DNA from: Hirudinaria manillensis
Taxonomy: Eukaryota; Annelida; Clitellata; Hirudinida; Hirudinidae
Assembly: GCA_034509925.1 (NCBI GenBank)
Contig: CM067526.1
Location: forward strand, 4,467,501 to 4,531,500
Reading direction: 5' to 3'
Length of the DNA stretch: 64,000 nucleotides
Part shown: positions 21,923 through 35,948 of the stretch, piece after piece
Position numbering within the stretch: position 1 is the first letter of the stretch
How the letters are laid out: the number at the start of each line of letters is the position of its first letter
Notes under the pieces: model-generated
What the model saw: only the letters and a program-made list of their open reading frames with translations
Database searches by the model: none
Told to the model about the DNA's origin: nothing
Translations under genes and position numbers: made by a program

Positions 21923-22034
21923 TGTCACAAGTGGGATTTGAACCCACGCCCACATCAGTGGACCAGAATACTCTGCGTCGCAAAGCAAGGAAGAACCTTG
22001 AGTCTGGCGCCTTAGACCGCTCGGCCATCCTGAC
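21923..22034 (-). tRNA. tRNA-Leu(CAA), unit 2, acceptor-stem mutation
   Basis: Same as unit 1 except that the 3' acceptor strand reads TTGTGAC, so C68 is G and faces G5. This breaks one acceptor-stem pair. Together with unit 1 and the truncated edge it shows decay at the array end. Confidence 0.9.
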
Positions 22035-22168
22035 ACGACGCCGAACAGGAACTCCAAACTCCCTACAGCCTCGCTCTACTCCTAACGAACGCCGTTTTTG
22101 GTCGTATCCAACAAAATCGCCTCCAAAGACTCCAGCGATTTCGATCCAACGGTTTCGCAAAACCCTTG

Positions 22169-22280
22169 TGTCAGAAGTGGGATTTGAACCCACGCCCACA
22201 TCAGTGGACCAGAATACTCTGCGTCGCAAAGCAAGGAAGAACCTTGAGTCTGGCGCCTTAGACCGCTCGGCCATCCTGAC
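22169..22280 (-). tRNA. tRNA-Leu(CAA), unit 3, intact
   Basis: Body identical to unit 1. A 1-bp insertion in the following spacer (near 22386) shifts the register of the next run. Confidence 0.95.
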
Positions 22281-22415
22281 ACGACGCCGAACAGGAACTC
22301 CAAACTCCCTACAGCCTCGCTCTACTCCTAACGAACGCCGTTTTTGGTCGTATCCAACAAAATCGCCTCCAAAGACTCCAGCTATTTTCGATCCAACGGT
22401 TTCGCAAAACCCTTG

Positions 22416-25400
22416 TGTCAGAAGTGGGATTTGAACCCACGCCCACATCAGTGGACCAGAATACTCTGCGTCGCAAAGCAAGGAAGAACCTTGAGTCTGG
22501 CGCCTTAGACCGCTCGGCCATCCTGACACGACGCCGAACAGGAACTCCAAACTCCCTACAGCCTCGCTCTACTCCTAACGAACGCCGTTTTTGGTCGTAT
22601 CCAACAAAATCGCCTCCAAAGACTCCAGCGATTTCGATCCAACGGTTTCGCAAAACCCTTGTGTCAGAAGTGGGATTTGAACCCACGCCCACATCAGTGG
22701 ACCAGAATACTCTGCGTCGCAAAGCAAGGAAGAACCTTGAGTCTGGCGCCTTAGACCGCTCGGCCATCCTGACACGACGCCGAACAGGAACTCCAAACTC
22801 CCTACAGCCTCGCTCTACTCCTAACGAACGCCGTTTTTGGTCGTATCCAACAAAATCGCCTACAAAGACTCCAGCGATTTCGATCCAACGGTTTCGCAAA
22901 ACCCTTGTGTCAGAAGTGGGATTTGAACCCACGCCCACATCAGTGGACCAGAATACTCTGCGTCGCAAAGCAAGGAAGAACCTTGAGTCTGGCGCCTTAG
23001 ACCGCTCGGCCATCCTGACACGACGCCGAACAGGAACTCCAAACTCCCTACAGCCTCGCTCTACTCCTAACGAACGCCGTTTTTGGTCGTATCCAACAAA
23101 ATCGCCTCCAAAGACTCCAGCGATTTCGATCCAACGGTTTCGCAAAACCCTTGTGTCAGAAGTGGGATTTGAACCCACGCCCACATCAGTGGACCAGAAT
23201 ACTCTGCGTCGCAAAGCAAGGAAGAACCTTGAGTCTGGCGCCTTAGACCGCTCGGCCATCCTGACACGACGCCGAACAGGAACTCCAAACTCCCTACAGC
23301 CTCGCTCTACTCCTAACGAACGCCGTTTTTGGTCGTATCCAACAAAATCGCCTCCAAAGACTCCAGCGATTTCGATCCAACGGTTTCGCAAAACCCTTGT
23401 GTCAGAAGTGGGATTTGAACCCACGCCCACATCAGTGGACCAGAATACTCTGCGTCGCAAAGCAAGGAAGAACCTTGAGTCTGGCGCCTTAGACCGCTCG
23501 GCCATCCTGACACGACGCCGAACAGGAACTCCAAACTCCCTACAGCCTCGCTCTACTCCTAACGAACGCCGTTTTTGGTCGTATCCAACAAAATCGCCTC
23601 CAAAGACTCCAGCGATTTCGATCCAACGGTTTCGCAAAACCCTTGTGTCAGAAGTGGGATTTGAACCCACGCCCACATCAGTGGACCAGAATACTCTGCG
23701 TCGCAAAGCAAGGAAGAACCTTGAGTCTGGCGCCTTAGACCGCTCGGCCATCCTGACACGACGCCGAACAGGAACTCCAAACTCCCTACAGCCTCGCTCT
23801 ACTCCTAACGAACGCCGTTTTTGGTCGTATCCAACAAAATCGCCTCCAAAGACTCCAGCGATTTCGATCCAACGGTTTCGCAAAACCCTTGTGTCAGAAG
23901 TGGGATTTGAACCCACGCCCACATCAGTGGACCAGAATACTCTGCGTCGCAAAGCAAGGAAGAACCTTGAGTCTGGCGCCTTAGACCGCTCGGCCATCCT
24001 GACACGACGCCGAACAGGAACTCCAAACTCCCTACAGCCTCGCTCTACTCCTAACGAACGCCGTTTTTGGTCGTATCCAACAAAATCGCCTCCAAAGACT
24101 CCAGCGATTTCGATCCAACGGTTTCGCAAAACCCTTGTGTCAGAAGTGGGATTTGAACCCACGCCCACATCAGTGGACCAGAATACTCTGCGTCGCAAAG
24201 CAAGGAAGAACCTTGAGTCTGGCGCCTTAGACCGCTCGGCCATCCTGACACGACGCCGAACAGGAACTCCAAACTCCCTACAGCCTCGCTCTACTCCTAA
24301 CGAACGCCGTTTTTGGTCGTATCCAACAAAATCGCCTACAAAGACTCCAGCGATTTCGATCCAACGGTTTCGCAAAACCCTTGTGTCAGAAGTGGGATTT
24401 GAACCCACGCCCACATCAGTGGACCAGAATACTCTGCGTCGCAAAGCAAGGAAGAACCTTGAGTCTGGCGCCTTAGACCGCTCGGCCATCCTGACACGAC
24501 GCCGAACAGGAACTCCAAACTCCCTACAGCCTCGCTCTACTCCTAACGAACGCCGTTTTTGGTCGTATCCAACAAAATCGCCTCCAAAGACTCCAGCGAT
24601 TTCGATCCAACGGTTTCGCAAAACCCTTGTGTCAGAAGTGGGATTTGAACCCACGCCCACATCAGTGGACCAGAATACTCTGCGTCGCAAAGCAAGGAAG
24701 AACCTTGAGTCTGGCGCCTTAGACCGCTCGGCCATCCTGACACGACGCCGAACAGGAACTCCAAACTCCCTACAGCCTCGCTCTACTCCTAACGAACGCC
24801 GTTTTTGGTCGTATCCAACAAAATCGCCTACAAAGACTCCAGCGATTTCGATCCAACGGTTTCGCAAAACCCTTGTGTCAGAAGTGGGATTTGAACCCAC
24901 GCCCACATCAGTGGACCAGAATACTCTGCGTCGCAAAGCAAGGAAGAACCTTGAGTCTGGCGCCTTAGACCGCTCGGCCATCCTGACACGACGCCGAACA
25001 GGAACTCCAAACTCCCTACAGCCTCGCTCTACTCCTAACGAACGCCGTTTTTGGTCGTATCCAACAAAATCGCCTACAAAGACTCCAGCGATTTCGATCC
25101 AACGGTTTCGCAAAACCCTTGTGTCAGAAGTGGGATTTGAACCCACGCCCACATCAGTGGACCAGAATACTCTGCGTCGCAAAGCAAGGAAGAACCTTGA
25201 GTCTGGCGCCTTAGACCGCTCGGCCATCCTGACACGACGCCGAACAGGAACTCCAAACTCCCTACAGCCTCGCTCTACTCCTAACGAACGCCGTTTTTGG
25301 TCGTATCCAACAAAATCGCCTACAAAGACTCCAGCGATTTCGATCCAACGGTTTCGCAAAACCCTTGTGTCAGAAGTGGGATTTGAACCCACGCCCACAT

Positions 25401-25725
25401 CAGTGGACCAGAATACTCTGCGTCGCAAAGCAAGGAAGAACCTTGAGTCTGGCGCCTTAGACCGCTCGGCCATCCTGACACGACGCCGAACAGGAACTCC
25501 AAACTCCCTACAGCCTCGCTCTACTCCTAACGAACGCCGTTTTTGGTCGTATCCAACAAAATCGCCTACAAAGACTCCAGCGATTTCGATCCAACGGTTT
25601 CGCAAAACCCTTGTGTCAGAAGTGGGATTTGAACCCACGCCCACATCAGTGGACCAGAATACTCTGCGTCGCAAAGCAAGGAAGAACCTTGAGTCTGGCG
25701 CCTTAGACCGCTCGGCCATCCTGAC
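22416..25725 (-). tRNA. Run of 14 intact tRNA-Leu(CAA) genes, units 4-17
   Basis: Genes at 22416-22527 plus 246k, k = 0 to 13, the last at 25614-25725. Units 14-18 form an unbroken block of five with the A variant in the spacer. Confidence 0.95.
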
Positions 25726-25858
25726 ACGACGCCGAACAGGAACTCCAAACTCCCTACAGCCTCGCTCTACTCCTAACGAACGCCGTTTTGGTCGTATCCA
25801 ACAAAATCGCCTACAAAGACTCCAGCGATTTCGATCCAACGGTTTCGCAAAACCCTTG

Positions 25859-26462
25859 TGTCAGAAGTGGGATTTGAACCCACGCCCACATCAGTGGACC
25901 AGAATACTCTGCGTCGCAAAGCAAGGAAGAACCTTGAGTCTGGCGCCTTAGACCGCTCGGCCATCCTGACACGACGCCGAACAGGAACTCCAAACTCCCT
26001 ACAGCCTCGCTCTACTCCTAACGAACGCCGTTTTTGGTCGTATCCAACAAAATCGCCTCCAAAGACTCCAGCGATTTCGATCCAACGGTTTCGCAAAACC
26101 CTTGTGTCAGAAGTGGGATTTGAACCCACGCCCACATCAGTGGACCAGAATACTCTGCGTCGCAAAGCAAGGAAGAACCTTGAGTCTGGCGCCTTAGACC
26201 GCTCGGCCATCCTGACACGACGCCGAACAGGAACTCCAAACTCCCTACAGCCTCGCTCTACTCCTAACGAACGCCGTTTTTGGTCGTATCCAACAAAATC
26301 GCCTCCAAAGACTCCAGCGATTTCGATCCAACGGTTTCGCAAAACCCTTGTGTCAGAAGTGGGATTTGAACCCACGCCCACATCAGTGGACCAGAATACT
26401 CTGCGTCGCAAAGCAAGGAAGAACCTTGAGTCTGGCGCCTTAGACCGCTCGGCCATCCTGAC
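25859..26462 (-). tRNA. Run of 3 intact tRNA-Leu(CAA) genes, units 18-20
   Basis: Genes at 25859-25970, 26105-26216 and 26351-26462, after a 1-bp deletion in the spacer T run near 25786. Confidence 0.95.
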
Positions 26463-26597
26463 ACGACGCCGAACAGGAACTCCAAACTCCCTACAGCCTC
26501 GCTCTACTCCTAACGAACGCCGTTTTTGGTCGTATCCAAAAAAAATCGCCTCCAAAGACTCCAGCGATTTCGATCCAACGGTTTCGCAAAACCCTTG

Positions 26598-29500
26598 TGT
26601 CAGAAGTGGGATTTGAACCCACGCCCACATCAGTGGACCAGAATACTCTGCGTCGCAAAGCAAGGAAGAACCTTGAGTCTGGCGCCTTAGACCGCTCGGC
26701 CATCCTGACACGACGCCGAACAGGAACTCCAAACTCCCTACAGCCTCGCTCTACTCCTAACGAACGCCGTTTTTGGTCGTATCCAACAAAATCGCCTACA
26801 AAGACTCCAGCGATTTCGATCCAACGGTTTCGCAAAACCCTTGTGTCAGAAGTGGGATTTGAACCCACGCCCACATCAGTGGACCAGAATACTCTGCGTC
26901 GCAAAGCAAGGAAGAACCTTGAGTCTGGCGCCTTAGACCGCTCGGCCATCCTGACACGACGCCGAACAGGAACTCCAAACTCCCTACAGCCTCGCTCTAC
27001 TCCTAACGAACGCCGTTTTTGGTCGTATCCAACAAAATCGCCTCCAAAGACTCCAGCGATTTCGATCCAACGGTTTCGCAAAACCCTTGTGTCAGAAGTG
27101 GGATTTGAACCCACGCCCACATCAGTGGACCAGAATACTCTGCGTCGCAAAGCAAGGAAGAACCTTGAGTCTGGCGCCTTAGACCGCTCGGCCATCCTGA
27201 CACGACGCCGAACAGGAACTCCAAACTCCCTACAGCCTCGCTCTACTCCTAACGAACGCCGTTTTTGGTCGTATCCAACAAAATCGCCTCCAAAGACTCC
27301 AGCGATTTCGATCCAACGGTTTCGCAAAACCCTTGTGTCAGAAGTGGGATTTGAACCCACGCCCACATCAGTGGACCAGAATACTCTGCGTCGCAAAGCA
27401 AGGAAGAACCTTGAGTCTGGCGCCTTAGACCGCTCGGCCATCCTGACACGACGCCGAACAGGAACTCCAAACTCCCTACAGCCTCGCTCTACTCCTAACG
27501 AACGCCGTTTTTGGTCGTATCCAACAAAATCGCCTCCAAAGACTCCAGCGATTTCGATCCAACGGTTTCGCAAAACCCTTGTGTCAGAAGTGGGATTTGA
27601 ACCCACGCCCACATCAGTGGACCAGAATACTCTGCGTCGCAAAGCAAGGAAGAACCTTGAGTCTGGCGCCTTAGACCGCTCGGCCATCCTGACACGACGC
27701 CGAACAGGAACTCCAAACTCCCTACAGCCTCGCTCTACTCCTAACGAACGCCGTTTTTGGTCGTATCCAACAAAATCGCCTCCAAAGACTCCAGCGATTT
27801 CGATCCAACGGTTTCGCAAAACCCTTGTGTCAGAAGTGGGATTTGAACCCACGCCCACATCAGTGGACCAGAATACTCTGCGTCGCAAAGCAAGGAAGAA
27901 CCTTGAGTCTGGCGCCTTAGACCGCTCGGCCATCCTGACACGACGCCGAACAGGAACTCCAAACTCCCTACAGCCTCGCTCTACTCCTAACGAACGCCGT
28001 TTTTGGTCGTATCCAACAAAATCGCCTCCAAAGACTCCAGCGATTTCGATCCAACGGTTTCGCAAAACCCTTGTGTCAGAAGTGGGATTTGAACCCACGC
28101 CCACATCAGTGGACCAGAATACTCTGCGTCGCAAAGCAAGGAAGAACCTTGAGTCTGGCGCCTTAGACCGCTCGGCCATCCTGACACGACGCCGAACAGG
28201 AACTCCAAACTCCCTACAGCCTCGCTCTACTCCTAACGAACGCCGTTTTTGGTCGTATCCAACAAAATCGCCTCCAAAGACTCCAGCGATTTCGATCCAA
28301 CGGTTTCGCAAAACCCTTGTGTCAGAAGTGGGATTTGAACCCACGCCCACATCAGTGGACCAGAATACTCTGCGTCGCAAAGCAAGGAAGAACCTTGAGT
28401 CTGGCGCCTTAGACCGCTCGGCCATCCTGACACGACGCCGAACAGGAACTCCAAACTCCCTACAGCCTCGCTCTACTCCTAACGAACGCCGTTTTTGGTC
28501 GTATCCAACAAAATCGCCTCCAAAGACTCCAGCGATTTCGATCCAACGGTTTCGCAAAACCCTTGTGTCAGAAGTGGGATTTGAACCCACGCCCACATCA
28601 GTGGACCAGAATACTCTGCGTCGCAAAGCAAGGAAGAACCTTGAGTCTGGCGCCTTAGACCGCTCGGCCATCCTGACACGACGCCGAACAGGAACTCCAA
28701 ACTCCCTACAGCCTCGCTCTACTCCTAACGAACGCCGTTTTTGGTCGTATCCAACAAAATCGCCTCCAAAGACTCCAGCGATTTCGATCCAACGGTTTCG
28801 CAAAACCCTTGTGTCAGAAGTGGGATTTGAACCCACGCCCACATCAGTGGACCAGAATACTCTGCGTCGCAAAGCAAGGAAGAACCTTGAGTCTGGCGCC
28901 TTAGACCGCTCGGCCATCCTGACACGACGCCGAACAGGAACTCCAAACTCCCTACAGCCTCGCTCTACTCCTAACGAACGCCGTTTTTGGTCGTATCCAA
29001 CAAAATCGCCTCCAAAGACTCCAGCGATTTCGATCCAACGGTTTCGCAAAACCCTTGTGTCAGAAGTGGGATTTGAACCCACGCCCACATCAGTGGACCA
29101 GAATACTCTGCGTCGCAAAGCAAGGAAGAACCTTGAGTCTGGCGCCTTAGACCGCTCGGCCATCCTGACACGACGCCGAACAGGAACTCCAAACTCCCTA
29201 CAGCCTCGCTCTACTCCTAACGAACGCCGTTTTTGGTCGTATCCAACAAAATCGCCTCCAAAGACTCCAGCGATTTCGATCCAACGGTTTCGCAAAACCC
29301 TTGTGTCAGAAGTGGGATTTGAACCCACGCCCACATCAGTGGACCAGAATACTCTGCGTCGCAAAGCAAGGAAGAACCTTGAGTCTGGCGCCTTAGACCG
29401 CTCGGCCATCCTGACACGACGCCGAACAGGAACTCCAAACTCCCTACAGCCTCGCTCTACTCCTAACGAACGCCGTTTTTGGTCGTATCCAACAAAATCG

Positions 29501-32500
29501 CCTCCAAAGACTCCAGCGATTTCGATCCAACGGTTTCGCAAAACCCTTGTGTCAGAAGTGGGATTTGAACCCACGCCCACATCAGTGGACCAGAATACTC
29601 TGCGTCGCAAAGCAAGGAAGAACCTTGAGTCTGGCGCCTTAGACCGCTCGGCCATCCTGACACGACGCCGAACAGGAACTCCAAACTCCCTACAGCCTCG
29701 CTCTACTCCTAACGAACGCCGTTTTTGGTCGTATCCAACAAAATCGCCTCCAAAGACTCCAGCGATTTCGATCCAACGGTTTCGCAAAACCCTTGTGTCA
29801 GAAGTGGGATTTGAACCCACGCCCACATCAGTGGACCAGAATACTCTGCGTCGCAAAGCAAGGAAGAACCTTGAGTCTGGCGCCTTAGACCGCTCGGCCA
29901 TCCTGACACGACGCCGAACAGGAACTCCAAACTCCCTACAGCCTCGCTCTACTCCTAACGAACGCCGTTTTTGGTCGTATCCAACAAAATCGCCTCCAAA
30001 GACTCCAGCGATTTCGATCCAACGGTTTCGCAAAACCCTTGTGTCAGAAGTGGGATTTGAACCCACGCCCACATCAGTGGACCAGAATACTCTGCGTCGC
30101 AAAGCAAGGAAGAACCTTGAGTCTGGCGCCTTAGACCGCTCGGCCATCCTGACACGACGCCGAACAGGAACTCCAAACTCCCTACAGCCTCGCTCTACTC
30201 CTAACGAACGCCGTTTTTGGTCGTATCCAACAAAATCGCCTCCAAAGACTCCAGCGATTTCGATCCAACGGTTTCGCAAAACCCTTGTGTCAGAAGTGGG
30301 ATTTGAACCCACGCCCACATCAGTGGACCAGAATACTCTGCGTCGCAAAGCAAGGAAGAACCTTGAGTCTGGCGCCTTAGACCGCTCGGCCATCCTGACA
30401 CGACGCCGAACAGGAACTCCAAACTCCCTACAGCCTCGCTCTACTCCTAACGAACGCCGTTTTTGGTCGTATCCAACAAAATCGCCTCCAAAGACTCCAG
30501 CGATTTCGATCCAACGGTTTCGCAAAACCCTTGTGTCAGAAGTGGGATTTGAACCCACGCCCACATCAGTGGACCAGAATACTCTGCGTCGCAAAGCAAG
30601 GAAGAACCTTGAGTCTGGCGCCTTAGACCGCTCGGCCATCCTGACACGACGCCGAACAGGAACTCCAAACTCCCTACAGCCTCGCTCTACTCCTAACGAA
30701 CGCCGTTTTTGGTCGTATCCAACAAAATCGCCTCCAAAGACTCCAGCGATTTCGATCCAACGGTTTCGCAAAACCCTTGTGTCAGAAGTGGGATTTGAAC
30801 CCACGCCCACATCAGTGGACCAGAATACTCTGCGTCGCAAAGCAAGGAAGAACCTTGAGTCTGGCGCCTTAGACCGCTCGGCCATCCTGACACGACGCCG
30901 AACAGGAACTCCAAACTCCCTACAGCCTCGCTCTACTCCTAACGAACGCCGTTTTTGGTCGTATCCAACAAAATCGCCTCCAAAGACTCCAGCGATTTCG
31001 ATCCAACGGTTACGAAAAAACAAACTGTCAGAAGTGGGATTTGAACCCACGCCCACATCAGTGGACCAGAATACTCTGCGTCGCAAAGCAAGGAAGAACC
31101 TTGAGTCTGGCGCCTTAGACCGCTCGGCCATCCTGACACGACGCCGAACAGGAACTCCAAACTCCCTACAGCCTCGCTCTACTCCTAACGAAACCCGTTT
31201 ATGGTCGTATCCAACAAAATCGCCTCCAAAGACTCCAGCGATTTCGATCCAACGGTTTCGCAAAACCCTTGTGTCAGAAGTGGGATTTGAACCCACGCCC
31301 ACATCAGTGGACCAGAATACTCTGCGTCGCAAAGCAAGGAAGAACCTTGAGTCTGGCGCCTTAGACCGCTCGGCCATCCTGACACGACGCCGAACAGGAA
31401 CTCCAAACTCCCTACAGCCTCGCTCTACTCCTAACGAACGCCGTTTTTGGTCGTATCCAACAAAATCGCCTCCAAAGACTCCAGCGATTTCGATCCAACG
31501 GTTTCGCAAAACCCTTGTGTCAGAAGTGGGATTTGAACCCACGCCCACATCAGTGGACCAGAATACTCTGCGTCGCAAAGCAAGGAAGAACCTTGAGTCT
31601 GGCGCCTTAGACCGCTCGGCCATCCTGACACGACGCCGAACAGGAACTCCAAACTCCCTACAGCCTCGCTCTACTCCTAACGAACGCCGTTTTTGGTCGT
31701 ATCCAACAAAATCGCCTCCAAAGACTCCAGCGATTTCGATCCAACGGTTTCGCAAAACCCTTGTGTCAGAAGTGGGATTTGAACCCACGCCCACATCAGT
31801 GGACCAGAATACTCTGCGTCGCAAAGCAAGGAAGAACCTTGAGTCTGGCGCCTTAGACCGCTCGGCCATCCTGACACGACGCCGAACAGGAACTCCAAAC
31901 TCCCTACAGCCTCGCTCTACTCCTAACGAACGCCGTTTTTGGTCGTATCCAACAAAATCGCCTCCAAAGACTCCAGCGATTTCGATCCAACGGTTTCGCA
32001 AAACCCTTGTGTCAGAAGTGGGATTTGAACCCACGCCCACATCAGTGGACCAGAATACTCTGCGTCGCAAAGCAAGGAAGAACCTTGAGTCTGGCGCCTT
32101 AGACCGCTCGGCCATCCTGACACGACGCCGAACAGGAACTCCAAACTCCCTACAGCCTCGCTCTACTCCTAACGAACGCCGTTTTTGGTCGTATCCAACA
32201 AAATCGCCTCCAAAGACTCCAGCGATTTCGATCCAACGGTTTCGCAAAACCCTTGTGTCAGAAGTGGGATTTGAACCCACGCCCACATCAGTGGACCAGA
32301 ATACTCTGCGTCGCAAAGCAAGGAAGAACCTTGAGTCTGGCGCCTTAGACCGCTCGGCCATCCTGACACGACGCCGAACAGGAACTCCAAACTCCCTACA
32401 GCCTCGCTCTACTCCTAACGAACGCCGTTTTTGGTCGTATCCAACAAAATCGCCTCCAAAGACTCCAGCGATTTCGATCCAACGGTTTCGCAAAACCCTT

Positions 32501-34827
32501 GTGTCAGAAGTGGGATTTGAACCCACGCCCACATCAGTGGACCAGAATACTCTGCGTCGCAAAGCAAGGAAGAACCTTGAGTCTGGCGCCTTAGACCGCT
32601 CGGCCATCCTGACACGACGCCGAACAGGAACTCCAAACTCCCTACAGCCTCGCTCTACTCCTAACGAACGCCGTTTTTGGTCGTATCCAACAAAATCGCC
32701 TACAAAGACTCCAGCGATTTCGATCCAACGGTTTCGCAAAACCCTTGTGTCAGAAGTGGGATTTGAACCCACGCCCACATCAGTGGACCAGAATACTCTG
32801 CGTCGCAAAGCAAGGAAGAACCTTGAGTCTGGCGCCTTAGACCGCTCGGCCATCCTGACACGACGCCGAACAGGAACTCCAAACTCCCTACAGCCTCGCT
32901 CTACTCCTAACGAACGCCGTTTTTGGTCGTATCCAACAAAATCGCCTCCAAAGACTCCAGCGATTTCGATCCAACGGTTTCGCAAAACCCTTGTGTCAGA
33001 AGTGGGATTTGAACCCACGCCCACATCAGTGGACCAGAATACTCTGCGTCGCAAAGCAAGGAAGAACCTTGAGTCTGGCGCCTTAGACCGCTCGGCCATC
33101 CTGACACGACGCCGAACAGGAACTCCAAACTCCCTACAGCCTCGCTCTACTCCTAACGAACGCCGTTTTTGGTCGTATCCAACAAAATCGCCTACAAAGA
33201 CTCCAGCGATTTCGATCCAACGGTTTCGCAAAACCCTTGTGTCAGAAGTGGGATTTGAACCCACGCCCACATCAGTGGACCAGAATACTCTGCGTCGCAA
33301 AGCAAGGAAGAACCTTGAGTCTGGCGCCTTAGACCGCTCGGCCATCCTGACACGACGCCGAACAGGAACTCCAAACTCCCTACAGCCTCGCTCTACTCCT
33401 AACGAACGCCGTTTTTGGTCGTATCCAACAAAATCGCCTCCAAAGACTCCAGCGATTTCGATCCAACGGTTTCGCAAAACCCTTGTGTCAGAAGTGGGAT
33501 TTGAACCCACGCCCACATCAGTGGACCAGAATACTCTGCGTCGCAAAGCAAGGAAGAACCTTGAGTCTGGCGCCTTAGACCGCTCGGCCATCCTGACACG
33601 ACGCCGAACAGGAACTCCAAACTCCCTACAGCCTCGCTCTACTCCTAACGAACGCCGTTTTTGGTCGTATCCAACAAAATCGCCTCCAAAGACTCCAGCG
33701 ATTTCGATCCAACGGTTTCGCAAAACCCTTGTGTCAGAAGTGGGATTTGAACCCACGCCCACATCAGTGGACCAGAATACTCTGCGTCGCAAAGCAAGGA
33801 AGAACCTTGAGTCTGGCGCCTTAGACCGCTCGGCCATCCTGACACGACGCCGAACAGGAACTCCAAACTCCCTACAGCCTCGCTCTACTCCTAACGAACG
33901 CCGTTTTTGGTCGTATCCAACAAAATCGCCTACAAAGACTCCAGCGATTTCGATCCAACGGTTTCGCAAAACCCTTGTGTCAGAAGTGGGATTTGAACCC
34001 ACGCCCACATCAGTGGACCAGAATACTCTGCGTCGCAAAGCAAGGAAGAACCTTGAGTCTGGCGCCTTAGACCGCTCGGCCATCCTGACACGACGCCGAA
34101 CAGGAACTCCAAACTCCCTACAGCCTCGCTCTACTCCTAACGAACGCCGTTTTTGGTCGTATCCAACAAAATCGCCTCCAAAGACTCCAGCGATTTCGAT
34201 CCAACGGTTTCGCAAAACCCTTGTGTCAGAAGTGGGATTTGAACCCACGCCCACATCAGTGGACCAGAATACTCTGCGTCGCAAAGCAAGGAAGAACCTT
34301 GAGTCTGGCGCCTTAGACCGCTCGGCCATCCTGACACGACGCCGAACAGGAACTCCAAACTCCCTACAGCCTCGCTCTACTCCTAACGAACGCCGTTTTT
34401 GGTCGTATCCAACAAAATCGCCTCCAAAGACTCCAGCGATTTCGATCCAACGGTTTCGCAAAACCCTTGTGTCAGAAGTGGGATTTGAACCCACGCCCAC
34501 ATCAGTGGACCAGAATACTCTGCGTCGCAAAGCAAGGAAGAACCTTGAGTCTGGCGCCTTAGACCGCTCGGCCATCCTGACACGACGCCGAACAGGAACT
34601 CCAAACTCCCTACAGCCTCGCTCTACTCCTAACGAACGCCGTTTTTGGTCGTATCCAACAAAATCGCCTCCAAAGACTCCAGCGATTTCGATCCAACGGT
34701 TTCGCAAAACCCTTGTGTCAGAAGTGGGATTTGAACCCACGCCCACATCAGTGGACCAGAATACTCTGCGTCGCAAAGCAAGGAAGAACCTTGAGTCTGG
34801 CGCCTTAGACCGCTCGGCCATCCTGAC
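26598..34827 (-). tRNA. Run of 34 intact tRNA-Leu(CAA) genes, units 21-54
   Basis: Genes at 26598-26709 plus 246k, k = 0 to 33, the last at 34716-34827. Units 23-45 all carry the C variant in the spacer, the longest uniform stretch. Unit 39 (31026-31137) has an intact body but a changed 3' flank in which the terminator is T6 rather than T4. Confidence 0.95.
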
Positions 34828-34961
34828 ACGACGCCGAACAGGAACTCCAAACTCCCTACAGCCTCGCTCTACTCCTAACGAACGCCGTTTTTGGTCGTAT
34901 CCAACAAAATCGCCTCCAAAGACTCCAGCGATTTCGATCCAACGGTTTCGCAAAACCCTCG

Positions 34962-35073
34962 TGTCAGAAGGTGGACTAGAACCCACGCCCACATCAGTGG
35001 ACCAGAATACTCTGCGTCGCAAAGCAAGGAAGAACCTTGAGTCTGGCGCCTTAGACCGCTCGGCCATCCTGAC
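34962..35073 (-). tRNA. tRNA-Leu(CAA), unit 55, altered T arm
   Basis: The T arm reads GGTTCTAGTCCACC instead of GGTTCAAATCCCAC, and the 3' flank has one further change. With the unchanged 5' side GTGGG, two T-stem pairs are lost. Length is unchanged. Probably a poor substrate for folding, although the B box is still close to consensus. Confidence 0.85.
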
Positions 35074-35207
35074 ACGACGCCGAACAGGAACTCCAAACTC
35101 CCTACAGCCTCGCTCTACTCCTAACGAACGCCGTTTTTGGTCGTATCCAACAAAATCGCCTACAAAGACTCCAGCGATTTCGATCCAACGGTTTCGCAAA
35201 ACCCTTG

Positions 35208-35811
35208 TGTCAGAAGTGGGATTTGAACCCACGCCCACATCAGTGGACCAGAATACTCTGCGTCGCAAAGCAAGGAAGAACCTTGAGTCTGGCGCCTTAG
35301 ACCGCTCGGCCATCCTGACACGACGCCGAACAGGAACTCCAAACTCCCTACAGCCTCGCTCTACTCCTAACGAACGCCGTTTTTGGTCGTATCCAACAAA
35401 ATCGCCTCCAAAGACTCCAGCGATTTCGATCCAACGGTTTCGCAAAACCCTTGTGTCAGAAGTGGGATTTGAACCCACGCCCACATCAGTGGACCAGAAT
35501 ACTCTGCGTCGCAAAGCAAGGAAGAACCTTGAGTCTGGCGCCTTAGACCGCTCGGCCATCCTGACACGACGCCGAACAGGAACTCCAAACTCCCTACAGC
35601 CTCGCTCTACTCCTAACGAACGCCGTTTTTGGTCGTATCCAACAAAATCGCCTCCAAAGACTCCAGCGATTTCGATCCAACGGTTTCGCAAAACCCTTGT
35701 GTCAGAAGTGGGATTTGAACCCACGCCCACATCAGTGGACCAGAATACTCTGCGTCGCAAAGCAAGGAAGAACCTTGAGTCTGGCGCCTTAGACCGCTCG
35801 GCCATCCTGAC
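35208..35811 (-). tRNA. Run of 3 intact tRNA-Leu(CAA) genes, units 56-58
   Basis: Genes at 35208-35319, 35454-35565 and 35700-35811. An extra GAC lies just upstream of the last one, at about 35815. Confidence 0.95.
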
Positions 35812-35948
35812 ACGACGACGCCGAACAGGAACTCCAAACTCCCTACAGCCTCGCTCTACTCCTAACGAACGCCGTTTTTGGTCGTATCCAACAAAATCGC
35901 CTACAAAGACTCCAGCGATTTCGATCCAACGGTTTCGCAAAACCCTTG

